A stretch of DNA of 64,000 nt from Mycolicibacterium psychrotolerans (GTDB lineage: Bacteria; Actinomycetota; Actinomycetes; Mycobacteriales; Mycobacteriaceae). Location of the stretch: assembly GCF_010729305.1 (NCBI RefSeq), contig NZ_AP022574.1, forward strand, positions 930,001 to 994,000. Reading direction: 5' to 3'. Below, piece by piece: positions 37,120 through 45,531 of this stretch; position 1 is the stretch's first letter, and each line of letters starts with the position of its first letter. The notes beneath the pieces were generated by a model, which worked only from the letters and a program-made list of their open reading frames with translations, was not told the DNA's origin and made no database searches. A program made the translations under genes and the position numbers.

Positions 37120-38114
37120 CGACCATGGGCGACGTCGCCCGTCTCGCCGGCGTCTCGGCCTCCACCGTCTCGCACGTGCTCAACGGCACCCGCAAGGTCG
37201 ACGCCTCGACCCGCGTTCGTGTCGAGGCGGCCATCGCGGAGACCGGGTACCGGCGCAACGGCGTGGCCCGGTCGCTGGCGGCCGGCCGGACACATACTGT
37301 CGGACTGTCGATCTCGGCGCTGACGAACCCGTACTTCGGCAGCCTGGTCCATGCCGTCGAGCGGGCACTGTCCGACGCCGGTTACGTCCTGATCGTCGGG
37401 GACTCCCACGACGCCGTGGAGTCGGAGAAGCGGATCACCGACTCGCTGCTGGATCGGCAGGTCGACGGCATGATCGTGGCGCCCGCGGCGGGATCGGAGC
37501 GCTCCACGCTGCCCGGGATCGCCCGCACCGGAACCCCACTCGTCCTTATCGACCGGATGCTGGATGTGGACTGCGACCAGGTGGCCCCGGAGAACACGAC
37601 GTCGGCACGGATGCTGACCGAGCATCTGCTCGATCTCGGCCATCGTCGGATCGCTGTCGTCCGTGGCATCCCCGGAATCTCCTCAACCACCGAACGTTTC
37701 GACGGATACGTGGCAGCGCTGACCGATCGCGGGATCGGTGTGGATGCGGCCCTGGTCGTCGAGGGCGAGTCCAGTACCGACGTGGCCGAACGTGAAGTGC
37801 GCGCACTGATGGCGAGCGCGAACCGGCCCACCGCTCTGGTGTCGATGAACAACGCGATGACGATCGGCACGCTCAAAGCCGTTCGCAGCCTGGGCTTGTC
37901 GATTCCCGGCGATGTGGCGTTCGTGTGCTACGACGACTTCGAATGGTCGGATCTGTTCGATCCGAAGCTCACCGCGGCCGGCCAGGACGTCGAGACCATC
38001 GGAGCCACCGCCGCCCAACTGCTGCTGCGTCGCATCCGCAAGGAGGACGGCCCGCCGCGGCGTATCCGGGTGCCGACGATGTTCCACCACCGCAGTTCCT
38101 GCGGATGCCGCTGA
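37116..38114 (+). CDS. LacI-family transcriptional regulator of the sugar operon
   Basis: A 332-residue repressor. The LacI HTH opens the protein (MGDVARLAGVSASTVSHVLN, then GTRKVDASTRVRVEAAIAET), with the hinge helix ending RNGVARSLAAGRTHTVG. The periplasmic-binding-protein-like effector domain includes LSISALTNPYFGSLVHAVER, LIDRMLDVDCDQVAPEN, LLDLGHRRIAVVRG and AFVCYDDFEWSDLFDPKLTA. It is the last gene of the six-gene operon and overlaps the P-loop kinase stop (ATGA). It probably binds the palindromes at 32715-32734. Its 3' end overlaps the convergent MOSC gene by about 146 bases, an unusually long antisense overlap. Confidence 0.93.
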   Translation: MTTMGDVARLAGVSASTVSHVLNGTRKVDASTRVRVEAAIAETGYRRNGVARSLAAGRTHTVGLSISALTNPYFGSLVHAVERALSDAGYVLIVGDSHDAVESEKRITDSLLDRQVDGMIVAPAAGSERSTLPGIARTGTPLVLIDRMLDVDCDQVAPENTTSARMLTEHLLDLGHRRIAVVRGIPGISSTTERFDGYVAALTDRGIGVDAALVVEGESSTDVAEREVRALMASANRPTALVSMNNAMTIGTLKAVRSLGLSIPGDVAFVCYDDFEWSDLFDPKLTAAGQDVETIGATAAQLLLRRIRKEDGPPRRIRVPTMFHHRSSCGCR

Positions 38115-38952
38115 AGCGGCGAGCCCAGCGGCATGAGGCCGGTGCGAAGCGATCGCCGACAGCGATCCTGCCCTCGGTGACCACGTCGAAGTAGGCGCCG
38201 GCGCACGGCAGGCGACCCAACCCGAAGGATTCGACGAGGTTCTCCGCTGCAGGTGTGCGCAGCGCGTGCGCCGCGCGATCCAGGGGGCCGTGTTCGAGGG
38301 TGGGGATCACGCACCGCGGCGTCGGACCCATACCTTTCAGCCGCACCGAGCCGACCGTGAAAACCTGTTCTTCCCAGTCATTCTCGCTGTACGGAGGATG
38401 CCCCGGTGGCGTGGCGATCACGATGTTGGGTCGATAGCGCTGTGCCTCGGTGCCGATGTGCGCGAGCGTGGCGGCAGTGATCACATGCAGGGGAGCGAGA
38501 TCGACGAAGGACTCGCCCGGCGTCGCCTCGGCCAACTCGAGCAGCGGCGCATCCACCTCGGCGTCGAGGCCCCGGGCGAGCACCTGCTCCGGGTCGGCGC
38601 GTTCCACGCTCGCCCCGGGCTGACGCCGGGTGGCCAACCGCACGGGTCGCGCCAGTAGGGTGGACAGCGCCCGCTCGAAGGCAGCGTCGTCGGGTGTCAC
38701 CTCGGTGCCATCAGGCAGCCGGACCCGCACTCGCCCTTGGTCGATGCGGGCCGAGCACGTCAGCAGTCGCCGCCACAGTCGCGCCTGTTTGGCGCTGGCC
38801 ACCCGTCCGGTCTCCTCGTCGATCAACGCCAACCGACGGTCGCCCTCGGCACCCCCGTGGCCGACATCGAGCACCGCCACCGTCTCGCCGAGCATCGACT
38901 TGACGGGGTAACGGTGCAGGCTCCCGATGCGCATCTGTTGGTCGGCCGACAT
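37969..38952 (-). CDS. MOSC domain-containing protein, possibly read through at the 3' end
   Basis: A 327-residue protein. The N-terminal MOSC_N beta-barrel reads RIGSLHRYPVKSMLGETVAV, GHGGAEGDRRLALIDEETGR. The C-terminal MOSC part reads RYRPNIVIATPPGH, ENDWEEQVFTVGSVRLKGMG and PTPRCVIPTLEHG, the last containing the Cys expected to bind persulfide or Mo cofactor ligands. Such proteins act in Moco sulfuration or as amidoxime-reducing components. After EGRIAVGDRFAP, where most relatives end, there are about 55 Arg/Gly/Trp-rich residues antisense to the LacI gene. The stop codon has probably been lost. The start is uncertain between 38961 (GTG, abutting the TetR stop), 38952 and 38934. Confidence 0.8.
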   Translation of the reverse strand: MSADQQMRIGSLHRYPVKSMLGETVAVLDVGHGGAEGDRRLALIDEETGRVASAKQARLWRRLLTCSARIDQGRVRVRLPDGTEVTPDDAAFERALSTLLARPVRLATRRQPGASVERADPEQVLARGLDAEVDAPLLELAEATPGESFVDLAPLHVITAATLAHIGTEAQRYRPNIVIATPPGHPPYSENDWEEQVFTVGSVRLKGMGPTPRCVIPTLEHGPLDRAAHALRTPAAENLVESFGLGRLPCAGAYFDVVTEGRIAVGDRFAPASCRWARRFSGIRRNCGGGTSSAPGYAAAGRPPCGCDAAAVGRRWLRWSRRPGRPR

Positions 38953-38962
38953 GAGGCTCACT

Positions 38963-39610
38963 CTAGGGATCGATGAACGGGAGATCGGGCAGCGGCCGCG
39001 ACACCAGAGCCTGCACCTGTCTGCTGGTCATGCCGAGCGTGCGCAGCACATGGGCGGCGACGTCGTCGGTGGTCTGGGCGTCGTCGCGGTCGGGTTGCGC
39101 GAAGAGCAACTGGCCCAACCCCAGGAGCGCGCCACCGGCTACGGCGAGCGCGACGTCGGGATCGTCGACGGTGAACCGGCCGGCCTCGGCCGCGGCGATG
39201 ATGTCCCGCTTGGCGCGGGGAGCCAGGCCGCGGTCGGAGGACAGCAGCGTCGGGCCGATGGACAGCATGATGCGGCTCTCCTGCGGTTGTCGCCGGAAGA
39301 ACCGCCCACACAGCCGGTATCGGCAGGCGAATCTCTCAGCGGGGTCGGTGATCTGCGCGGTCAAGTGATCGAGCAGCTCGCCTTGAGAGTCCAACACCTC
39401 TGCCACCGCGGCCGCGAACAGCTCTTCCCGGGAATCGAAATGGTTGTAGAACGACCCCAATCCGATGTCGGCGGCTTGGGTGATCTCCAGGATCGGCGCG
39501 TTGAGCCGGCCGTCGGCGATGAACGTCTGTGCCGCCCGGATCAGCGCGGCACGCGTGCGCTGCTTGCGCCGTTCCAGCCGGTTGGGCGACTGGGCCTGCC
39601 CATCACTCAC
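38963..39610 (-). CDS. TetR-family transcriptional regulator
   Basis: A 215-residue regulator. The HTH is RKQRTRAALIRAAQTFIADG, then LNAPILEITQAADIGLGSFYNHFDSREELFAAA. The GLGSFYNHF form is a TetR subgroup common in mycobacteria. The C-terminal domain (RFACRYRLCGRFFRRQPQES onward) is unassigned. GTG at 39610 is chosen over GTG at 39616 because a GGAG lies 6 bases before the former and is flush against the latter. The MOSC gene follows at once, so the two may be one transcript. It is the nearest regulator gene to the tandem operators at 40534-40587, but there is no proof that it binds there. Confidence 0.88.
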   Translation of the reverse strand: MSDGQAQSPNRLERRKQRTRAALIRAAQTFIADGRLNAPILEITQAADIGLGSFYNHFDSREELFAAAVAEVLDSQGELLDHLTAQITDPAERFACRYRLCGRFFRRQPQESRIMLSIGPTLLSSDRGLAPRAKRDIIAAAEAGRFTVDDPDVALAVAGGALLGLGQLLFAQPDRDDAQTTDDVAAHVLRTLGMTSRQVQALVSRPLPDLPFIDP

Positions 39611-39730
39611 TGTCACCTCCGCGTCGCGCCCAGTCTAGAGGGACGGTGATCAGTGATGAGCATTTCGTCAGATCGACATCGCCGAGGGCGCCGTGCTGCG
39701 CTCATCGAGGTGCCGCAGGGGTAGAGCCGC

Positions 39731-40399
39731 TCACGCCGTACGCGCGCTCCAGTCAGCAGTGCGGTAGGGCGTCGCCTCGGCGAGCGCTTCGCGGGTCCGC
39801 TCGGCGGGGAAGTCCTTGCCGTAGACCGGGGTGCCGGGCTGCTGCCGCCACGATTCTGAGATCGGCCCCGCGTCGACCGGATCGAACCCCAGCTGGTCCA
39901 CCAGATCGTGCACCAGTGCCCGGCCGGGGCCGTCGTCGCCGGCGATCGGGAGCGCGATGCGTTCTGGTGCACCGTTGGGCTTGCCTCTCTCGAGCAGGTG
40001 CTTCCAGAAGATGCCGTTGAAGACCTTGTAGACCGGAGCCCCGATCTGCTCTGCCACCCAAGCGCTTTCGACCTGACCGTCCTCGATCGGGGCGATCTCG
40101 CCGTCGCGCTGCTGCGGGTAATAGTTGTTGGTCTCGATCACCGGAGCTCCCGGCTTACGCGCATCGACGATGCCGTCGGCGAGGTCTGGGACGTTCTTCT
40201 GCGGAATGCTCACGATCACGAGGTCGGTGTCGGCGGCGGCCTCCTTGGCCCAGACCGCGGTGGCGCCGGTCTCGTCCGCCAGTTCCGCCAGCGTCTCAGG
40301 GGCGCGCGAGTTCGACACCTTCACGTCGTGCCCCAGCTCGCGCAGCCGACGGGTCAGCGTGCCGCCGATGTGCCCTGCTCCGATGATTCCGATCTGCAT
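39731..40399 (-). CDS. NADPH-dependent F420 reductase-like (COG2085) oxidoreductase
   Basis: A 222-residue Rossmann protein. The N-terminal MQIGIIGAGHIGGTLTRRLR is a GxGxxG dinucleotide site, and VKVSNSRAPETL puts Ser-Asn-Ser-Arg after strand 2, a signature for NADP phosphate in the COG2085 family. ETNNYYPQQRDGEI and APVYKVFNGIFWKHL are typical for these small F420:NADP reductase relatives. Whether F420 is the true partner is unknown, since many homologues are only NADP-binding. It is divergent from the frameshifted quinone oxidoreductase. The 207-base gap between them carries the tandem operators. Confidence 0.87.
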   Translation of the reverse strand: MQIGIIGAGHIGGTLTRRLRELGHDVKVSNSRAPETLAELADETGATAVWAKEAAADTDLVIVSIPQKNVPDLADGIVDARKPGAPVIETNNYYPQQRDGEIAPIEDGQVESAWVAEQIGAPVYKVFNGIFWKHLLERGKPNGAPERIALPIAGDDGPGRALVHDLVDQLGFDPVDAGPISESWRQQPGTPVYGKDFPAERTREALAEATPYRTADWSARTA

Positions 40400-40533
40400 G
40401 CCAGCCTCCTGCGACGGTCCCCTGTTGGTCTGGGCAACATCACGCCGCCCTGGCGGTATTCCGTGCGGCCGCCACGGCTACGCCGGGAACGGAGTCCGCA
40501 GTGGTGAGCAACGGCGCAACGCCTCGTGGGGAA

Positions 40534-40587
40534 TGCTTCGAGTGCGAAGCAAGCTGGACCGACCGTAGCTGCTTCAACATCGAAGCA
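40534..40587. promoter_or_regulatory. tandem perfect palindromic operators TGCTTC-N6-GAAGCA
   Basis: TGCTTCGAGTGCGAAGCA at 40534-40551 and TGCTTCAACATCGAAGCA at 40570-40587 share exact outer arms. They are spaced 36 bases start to start, in the leader of the quinone oxidoreductase gene (ATG 40607). The second ends 19 bases before the start codon. Length and symmetry suit a TetR, MarR or HxlR dimer. The regulator is not identified. Confidence 0.8.
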
Positions 40588-40606
40588 AATGACCGAGAAG
40601 GACATC

Positions 40607-41550
40607 ATGAAGGCAGTGCGGTATCACGAGTACGGGGACAGCGACGTCCTGCGCTACGAGGACGCTCCGCGTCCCGTGCCGGGCCCGCGACAGGTCGTGG
40701 TGAAGGTCGCCGCGACGACGTTCAACCCGGTGGACGCGGGCATCCGCGGCGGCTTCCTGGCGCAGGTGTACGACTTCAGCTTCCCGCACATCCCCGGTGT
40801 CGACGTCTCGGGCACCATCGCCGAAGTGGCTGAGGGCGTGCAGGATTGGGCGGTCGGCGATACCGTGGTGGCATTCCTGCCGCTCGACGCCGACGGCGCC
40901 GCCGCCGAGTACGCGCAGGTGCCGGCCGAATCGCTGGCCGCCGCGCCGTCCTCGGTGCCTCTGGCCGACGCCGCGGCACTGCCCGAGCCCGCTCTGACGG
41001 CCTGGCAGGCGCTGTTCGAGATCGCCGGCCTCAACGGCGGGCAGTCGGTGCTGATCAACGGTGCCTCCGGCGCGGTCGGCGGCTATGCGTTCAGCTGGCC
41101 AAGCAGGCCGGCGCGGTGGTCACCGCAACCGCCGGGGAGCGCGATGCCGAGCGACTGCGCGCACTCGGAGCCGACCGCACCGTCGACTACATCGATTACG
41201 GGCAGTCACCGATCGAGGTCGACGGCGGCCCCTTCGACGTGGTGCTCAATCTCGTGAGCACCAGCGACGAGCAGACCGACTCTCTGCTCGGGGTCCTCGT
41301 CGATGGCGGCTTCCACGTCGGAACCATGGTCTTCGGACCGGAGAACCCGCCCCGCGGGGTGCGGACCCGGCGAGTGTTCGTCCGCAGCGACGCCGCGCAG
41401 CTCGCAGAGTTGGTCAGCCGCGTCGACGACGGCACACTGCGCATCGAGATCGCCGACCGTCGTCCTCTCGATCAGGCCGCAGCCGTCCACGATGCCTCCG
41501 ACAACGGGCGCCTACATGGCAAGACCCTGCTCATCCCAGCCGAGCGGTAG
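40607..41550 (+). pseudogene. NADP-dependent quinone oxidoreductase-like gene with one frameshift
   Basis: A zinc-less medium-chain dehydrogenase (quinone oxidoreductase type), about 314 residues if repaired. Frame 1 runs from the ATG at 40607 (GAGAAGGA upstream) through MKAVRYHEYGDSDVLRYEDA, FPHIPGVDVSGTIAEV and SVLINGASGAVGGYA. Near 41090 it must shift to continue as VQLAKQAGAVVTATAGERDA, LRALGADRTVDYIDYG, and ends GRLHGKTLLIPAER. GCGTTCAG where GCGGTTCAG is needed implies loss of a single G. Frame 1 alone continues with nonsense to 41257. Both halves look fully conserved, so this is a very recent mutation or a sequencing error. Confidence 0.88.
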
Positions 41551-41594
41551 GACGTCGCGGCGCGGCCATCACCTTTGCCGGCGCTCCGTACGAG

Positions 41595-41629
41595 ATTGCC
41601 GTGAGGGTCTTCGCAACCCTCACGGCAAT
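41595..41629. terminator. bidirectional hairpin terminator
   Basis: A perfect 14-base stem, ATTGCCGTGAGGGT pairing with ACCCTCACGGCAAT, with a 7-base loop, lies between the convergent oxidoreductase and aldehyde dehydrogenase genes. There is no clear T-run, as is usual in mycobacteria. Confidence 0.8.
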
Positions 41630-41658
41630 ATCGGTCAAAAGGACCGAACCCTATGGCG

Positions 41659-43002
41659 TCAGCCGGCGATACGGATCAGCTTCTTGTTGACGAACTCGTC
41701 CATGCCGAACCGGCCGAGCTCGCGACCGAAACCTGATCGCTTGACCCCACCGAACGGCAACTCGGCACCTTCGGCTCCCACCGCGTTGACGAACACCATG
41801 CCCGCCTCGATCTTGTCGGCGACGCGCTTGGCCTGCTCGGTGTCGGTGGTGAAGACGTAGGACCCCAGCCCGAACGGGGTGTCGTTGGCGACGGCGACGG
41901 CCTCGTCCTCGTCGGCGACCCTGTAGACCGACGCCACCGGACCGAACAGCTCCTCGCGGTAGTCGGCGGGCATGTCGGTCAGCACCGCCGGCGGGAAGTG
42001 GGCGCCGCTGCGCTCGCCCTCGCTGATCAGGTTCGCACCCGAGGACACCGCGCGCTGTACCTGCTCCTCGAGCCGCTCGGCGGCCGCGACCGACGACAGC
42101 GGCGCCAGACCGTCGGCCTTCTCGAGCACCTTCTTGGTGAACTTGTCGAGGAACTGGTCGTACACGTCCTCGGCGACGATGATGCGCTTGGCGGCGTTGC
42201 ACGCCTGGCCGGTGTTCTCGAACCGGCCGTCGACGGCGGCCTCCACCGTGGCGTCCAGGTCGTCGGTCGACAGCACGATGAACGGATCCGAGCCGCCGAG
42301 CTCGAGCACCACCTTCTTGAGGTTCCGGCCGGCGATCTCGGCGACCGCCGCACCCGCCCGCTCGGATCCGGTCAGCGACACTCCCTGCACGCGGGGGTCG
42401 GCGATCGCCGTGGCGATCTGCTCGTTGGTCGCATAGACGTTGACGTAGGCGCCCTCGGGGAAGCCGGCGTCGGTGAAGATCTTCTGCAGGGCCTCAGCAG
42501 ATTCCGGGCACTGCGGAGCGTGCTTGAGCACGATGGTGTTGCCGATCGCAAGGTTCGGACCGGCGAAGCGGGCGACCTGGTAGTAGGGGTAGTTCCACGG
42601 CATGATGCCCAGCAGCACGCCGACCGAGCTGCGACGCACCACCGCCGAGCCCTCGCCGTCGAGCAGGTCGATGGGTTCGTCGGCGAGAAACTTCTCGGCG
42701 TTGTCGGCGTAGAAGGTGTAGATCGCCGCGCTGAACTCCACCTCACCGATCGACTGGTCCAGCGGCTTGCCCATCTCGCGCTGGATGATGCGGCCGAGTT
42801 CCTCCTTACGCTCCTCGTGCAGCTCGGCGACGCGACGGATCAGCGCCGCCCGCTCGGCGACCGAGGTGGTGCGCGACCACTCGCGGTGGGCCTTGTCGGC
42901 CGCCGCGATCGCCTGCTCGATCTGCTCGTCTGTGGCAGTCGGGTACTCCTTGACCAATTCACCTGTGGACGGGTCGACCACCGCGTACAACGACGTGCTC
43001 AT
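41659..43002 (-). CDS. aldehyde dehydrogenase, succinate-semialdehyde dehydrogenase type
   Basis: A 447-residue NAD(P)-dependent aldehyde dehydrogenase. Motifs: IMPWNYPYYQVARFAGPNLA, SLTGSERAGAAVAEIAG (cofactor), VVLELGGSDPFIVL (catalytic Glu), ENTGQACNAAKRIIV (catalytic Cys), ELFGPVASVYRVADEDEAV, and ELPFGGVKRSGFGRELG at the end. The short length and the GGSDPFIVL/GQACNAAKR variants match the mycobacterial GabD1 group that oxidises succinate semialdehyde to succinate. The upstream gene on the same strand is an amino-acid permease, so uptake and catabolism of GABA or a related amine is a reasonable inference. Specificity is not provable from the sequence. Confidence 0.9.
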   Translation of the reverse strand: MSTSLYAVVDPSTGELVKEYPTATDEQIEQAIAAADKAHREWSRTTSVAERAALIRRVAELHEERKEELGRIIQREMGKPLDQSIGEVEFSAAIYTFYADNAEKFLADEPIDLLDGEGSAVVRRSSVGVLLGIMPWNYPYYQVARFAGPNLAIGNTIVLKHAPQCPESAEALQKIFTDAGFPEGAYVNVYATNEQIATAIADPRVQGVSLTGSERAGAAVAEIAGRNLKKVVLELGGSDPFIVLSTDDLDATVEAAVDGRFENTGQACNAAKRIIVAEDVYDQFLDKFTKKVLEKADGLAPLSSVAAAERLEEQVQRAVSSGANLISEGERSGAHFPPAVLTDMPADYREELFGPVASVYRVADEDEAVAVANDTPFGLGSYVFTTDTEQAKRVADKIEAGMVFVNAVGAEGAELPFGGVKRSGFGRELGRFGMDEFVNKKLIRIAG

Positions 43003-43095
43003 CAGAACTCGCTTTCATCTTCGGTTGGCGGCGCAGCATCGCGCCGTGCCCGCTCCGCGCAGCGCCGGGGGCGCCGGGATCGGCTCGCTGCCAGT

Positions 43096-44508
43096 CTAGG
43101 TCGCTGTATTTTGCGGTGTGTCCAGTTCGTCGGCGTCGGGCACCGCCTCGCCCATGTTGAGCGTCATCGGTCGGCGGAAGAATCGGGTAAGCCACAGCAG
43201 CACAATGAATCCGATGACGAACCAGATGATGCCGTACCTGGTGGACTCGGCCGAGAGGTAGAGCCACAGGAGGACCGTGGCCAGCACGCCGAGCCCCGGC
43301 AGCACGATGTTCCTGAAGATCTGGCGCGCCCCGTTGATCTCCCGGCGCCGGTAGGCGAAGTAGACGATGACGGTCAGGTTCACGAAGGTGAACGCGATCA
43401 GGGCCCCGAAGTTGATCAACGAGGCCACGAAGTCCAGGTTGAAGGCGATCGCCAGCAACGACACCACGCCGACGAAGATGATCGCGTACGACGGGGTCTG
43501 GAAACTGGGGTGCAGGTATCCGAAGAATCGCCCGATCGGCCCGCGGCCGTTGCGTCCCATGACGTAGAGCAGCCGTGACACCGATGCGTGCGAGGCGAGG
43601 CTGGAGGCCACCGTGGCCGCGAACGCGGCGGAGGTGAGCAAGATCTTGAACAGATGGCCGCCGACGTTGTAAGCGATCTCGGGCAGCGCACTGTTCTCCA
43701 GCGACTCCTCGCTGAAGTTGGCGACATCCGGAAACAGCGACTGGGTGAAGAATGCCGAGACGAAGAAGATCGCGCCACCGATCATCAGTGCCATCAGGAT
43801 CGCCTTCGGCACGGTCGAGGAGTCCTTGGCCTCCTCGGTGTACATCGTGATCGCGTCGAAGCCGATGAACGAGAACGCCACGATCGTCGCACCGGTGATG
43901 ACGAGGTTGAGGTGAACACCCTCGTGCCACAGCGGCTCCGTGGAGAAGAGGGTCCCGTTGCCCATGCCGTCCATCAGGGACTTCCCGGCAAGGATCAGGA
44001 ACACGCCGATCAGGACCACCTCGAAGACGACCAGCAGCATGTTCACCCGGGAGGTGTTGGTCATGCTGAACAGGCACATCCCGGTGATCGCTGCTACGTA
44101 GACGACGACCCAGATCCATTCCGGCGCCCCGGGGAAGAACGAGTACATGTAGCTGCGGATGATCAGTGCGTTGACCAGAGGCAATAGCAGGTAGTCGAGC
44201 AGTGCTGCCCACCCGATCAGAAACCCGAAGTTCGGGCTGATGGTCGCCGACGTATACGTGTACGCCGAGCCGGCCGAGGGGAAGATCTGCGTCATCCTGC
44301 CGTAGCTGACGGCCGTGAACGTCATGACGACCAGCGCGAATACGTAGGCCGTGGGGACGACGCCGCCGGTCTCGTCCGACACGATGCCGAAGGTGTCGAA
44401 GACGACGGTCGGCGTCATGTAGCCCAGGCCGAGGCCGACGATCGCCCACAGGCCGAGCGTGCGGGCCAGCGTGGTCCTGCCGGTCGATTCGGAGGCAGCC
44501 TGCGTCAT
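43096..44508 (-). CDS. APC-superfamily amino-acid permease
   Basis: A 470-residue transporter with about 12 helices. The N-terminus LGLWAIVGLGLGYMTPTVVF replaces the more common GIGAIIGTGIF. SYGRMTQIFPSAGSAYTYTS and the central FSFIGFDAITMYTEEAKDSS are characteristic APC sequences: the latter is the GFD-xx-EE segment of helix 6. It ends with an acidic cytoplasmic tail. The start at 44508 is ATG. It lies 93 bases upstream of the semialdehyde dehydrogenase on the same strand, and the two are probably co-transcribed. Substrate probably GABA, a polyamine or an amino acid. Confidence 0.9.
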   Translation of the reverse strand: MTQAASESTGRTTLARTLGLWAIVGLGLGYMTPTVVFDTFGIVSDETGGVVPTAYVFALVVMTFTAVSYGRMTQIFPSAGSAYTYTSATISPNFGFLIGWAALLDYLLLPLVNALIIRSYMYSFFPGAPEWIWVVVYVAAITGMCLFSMTNTSRVNMLLVVFEVVLIGVFLILAGKSLMDGMGNGTLFSTEPLWHEGVHLNLVITGATIVAFSFIGFDAITMYTEEAKDSSTVPKAILMALMIGGAIFFVSAFFTQSLFPDVANFSEESLENSALPEIAYNVGGHLFKILLTSAAFAATVASSLASHASVSRLLYVMGRNGRGPIGRFFGYLHPSFQTPSYAIIFVGVVSLLAIAFNLDFVASLINFGALIAFTFVNLTVIVYFAYRRREINGARQIFRNIVLPGLGVLATVLLWLYLSAESTRYGIIWFVIGFIVLLWLTRFFRRPMTLNMGEAVPDADELDTPQNTAT

Positions 44509-44650
44509 GGTGGTACCCCCATCTGGCTCGTGGGCGAAACGTACCCTCGGGGCTTACCACAAGAACGCTCGCGCTGATGCGATTTGAACGACCGAGAAGG
44601 TCTGCGCACTTGCCCATCTGCGACGTGTCACCGGTGTAGCGTCACGGCCC

Positions 44651-45502
44651 ATGCGGTATGTCGTCGGATACGGCCCGCGCCAGCGCGGCGTCGACGGGAT
44701 CAACCTCGCGGCGACCCTGGCCCGGTCGTCAGGGGCGACGCTCGATCTCGTCGCGGTGCTGCCGAGTGACGCGCCCACTTTTCACCGGTATTCGCCCGAC
44801 CACGCCTTCAACGCGGAGGTCGAGGAGCAGGGCCGGGGATGGCTGGAGGACGGGCTGTCCCGGGTGCCCGAGGGTGTCCATGCCGAAGGGCATCTCCGTC
44901 GGGCCGACTCCATCACCCAGGGCCTGCTCGACTCGTCGGTCGATCCCGAACTCGGCGAGGCCGCCCTGATCGTCATCGGCACCTACCATCGCGTGCGCAG
45001 CGGGCGCTTCGGGCTGGGCAGCCTGGCCGATGCTCTGCTGCATGCGTCGGCGGTGCCGGTCGCCCTCGCCCCGGCCGAGTACCAGCCTCATGCCGGCGTC
45101 ACCCGAATCACGTGCGCCGTCGGCCTGCGGCCGGGCAACGAGGTGCTGTTCGACAACGCGGTTCGGCTGGCGGGTGAATGGAAGGTCCCGCTGCGGTTGA
45201 TGTCTCTGGTGGCCGTCGGTGAGGACCGGCGCCGAGAGTGGACCCGGGCGGCCGAGGAGCACGCGACGACGCTGGTGGAGCGGGCGACCCAGGCGCTTCC
45301 GTCCGAATGTCCGGTGACCAGCGTTGTCGGACATGGGGATTCGCTCGAGGACGCGGTAGAGGGCCTGGTCTTCGACGACAGCGAGATCGTCATGATCGGC
45401 TCCAGCCGGCTGGCTCAGCCCCGGCGGCTGTTCCTCGGCCATACGGCCACCAAGATCATGCGGGCATTGCCGGTGCCCATGATCGTGTGGCCGCGCGACT
45501 AG
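44651..45502 (+). CDS. tandem-domain universal stress protein
   Basis: A 283-residue cytoplasmic protein made of two UspA folds (about 1-135 and 145-283). The ATP-binding signature is best kept in the second: VMIGSSRLAQPRRLFLGHTA, ending MIVWP. The first half has VIGTYHRVRSGRFGLGSLAD ending VALAP. In mycobacteria such tandem USPs bind ATP or cAMP and are induced in hypoxia or slow growth, which is general family knowledge. The ATG at 44651 lacks an obvious Shine-Dalgarno. It is divergent from the permease. The acyltransferase gene follows after 29 bases and may be co-expressed. Confidence 0.9.
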   Translation: MRYVVGYGPRQRGVDGINLAATLARSSGATLDLVAVLPSDAPTFHRYSPDHAFNAEVEEQGRGWLEDGLSRVPEGVHAEGHLRRADSITQGLLDSSVDPELGEAALIVIGTYHRVRSGRFGLGSLADALLHASAVPVALAPAEYQPHAGVTRITCAVGLRPGNEVLFDNAVRLAGEWKVPLRLMSLVAVGEDRRREWTRAAEEHATTLVERATQALPSECPVTSVVGHGDSLEDAVEGLVFDDSEIVMIGSSRLAQPRRLFLGHTATKIMRALPVPMIVWPRD

Positions 45503-45531
45503 GTCGCCCCCACCGACCGCAACCCGCGCCG

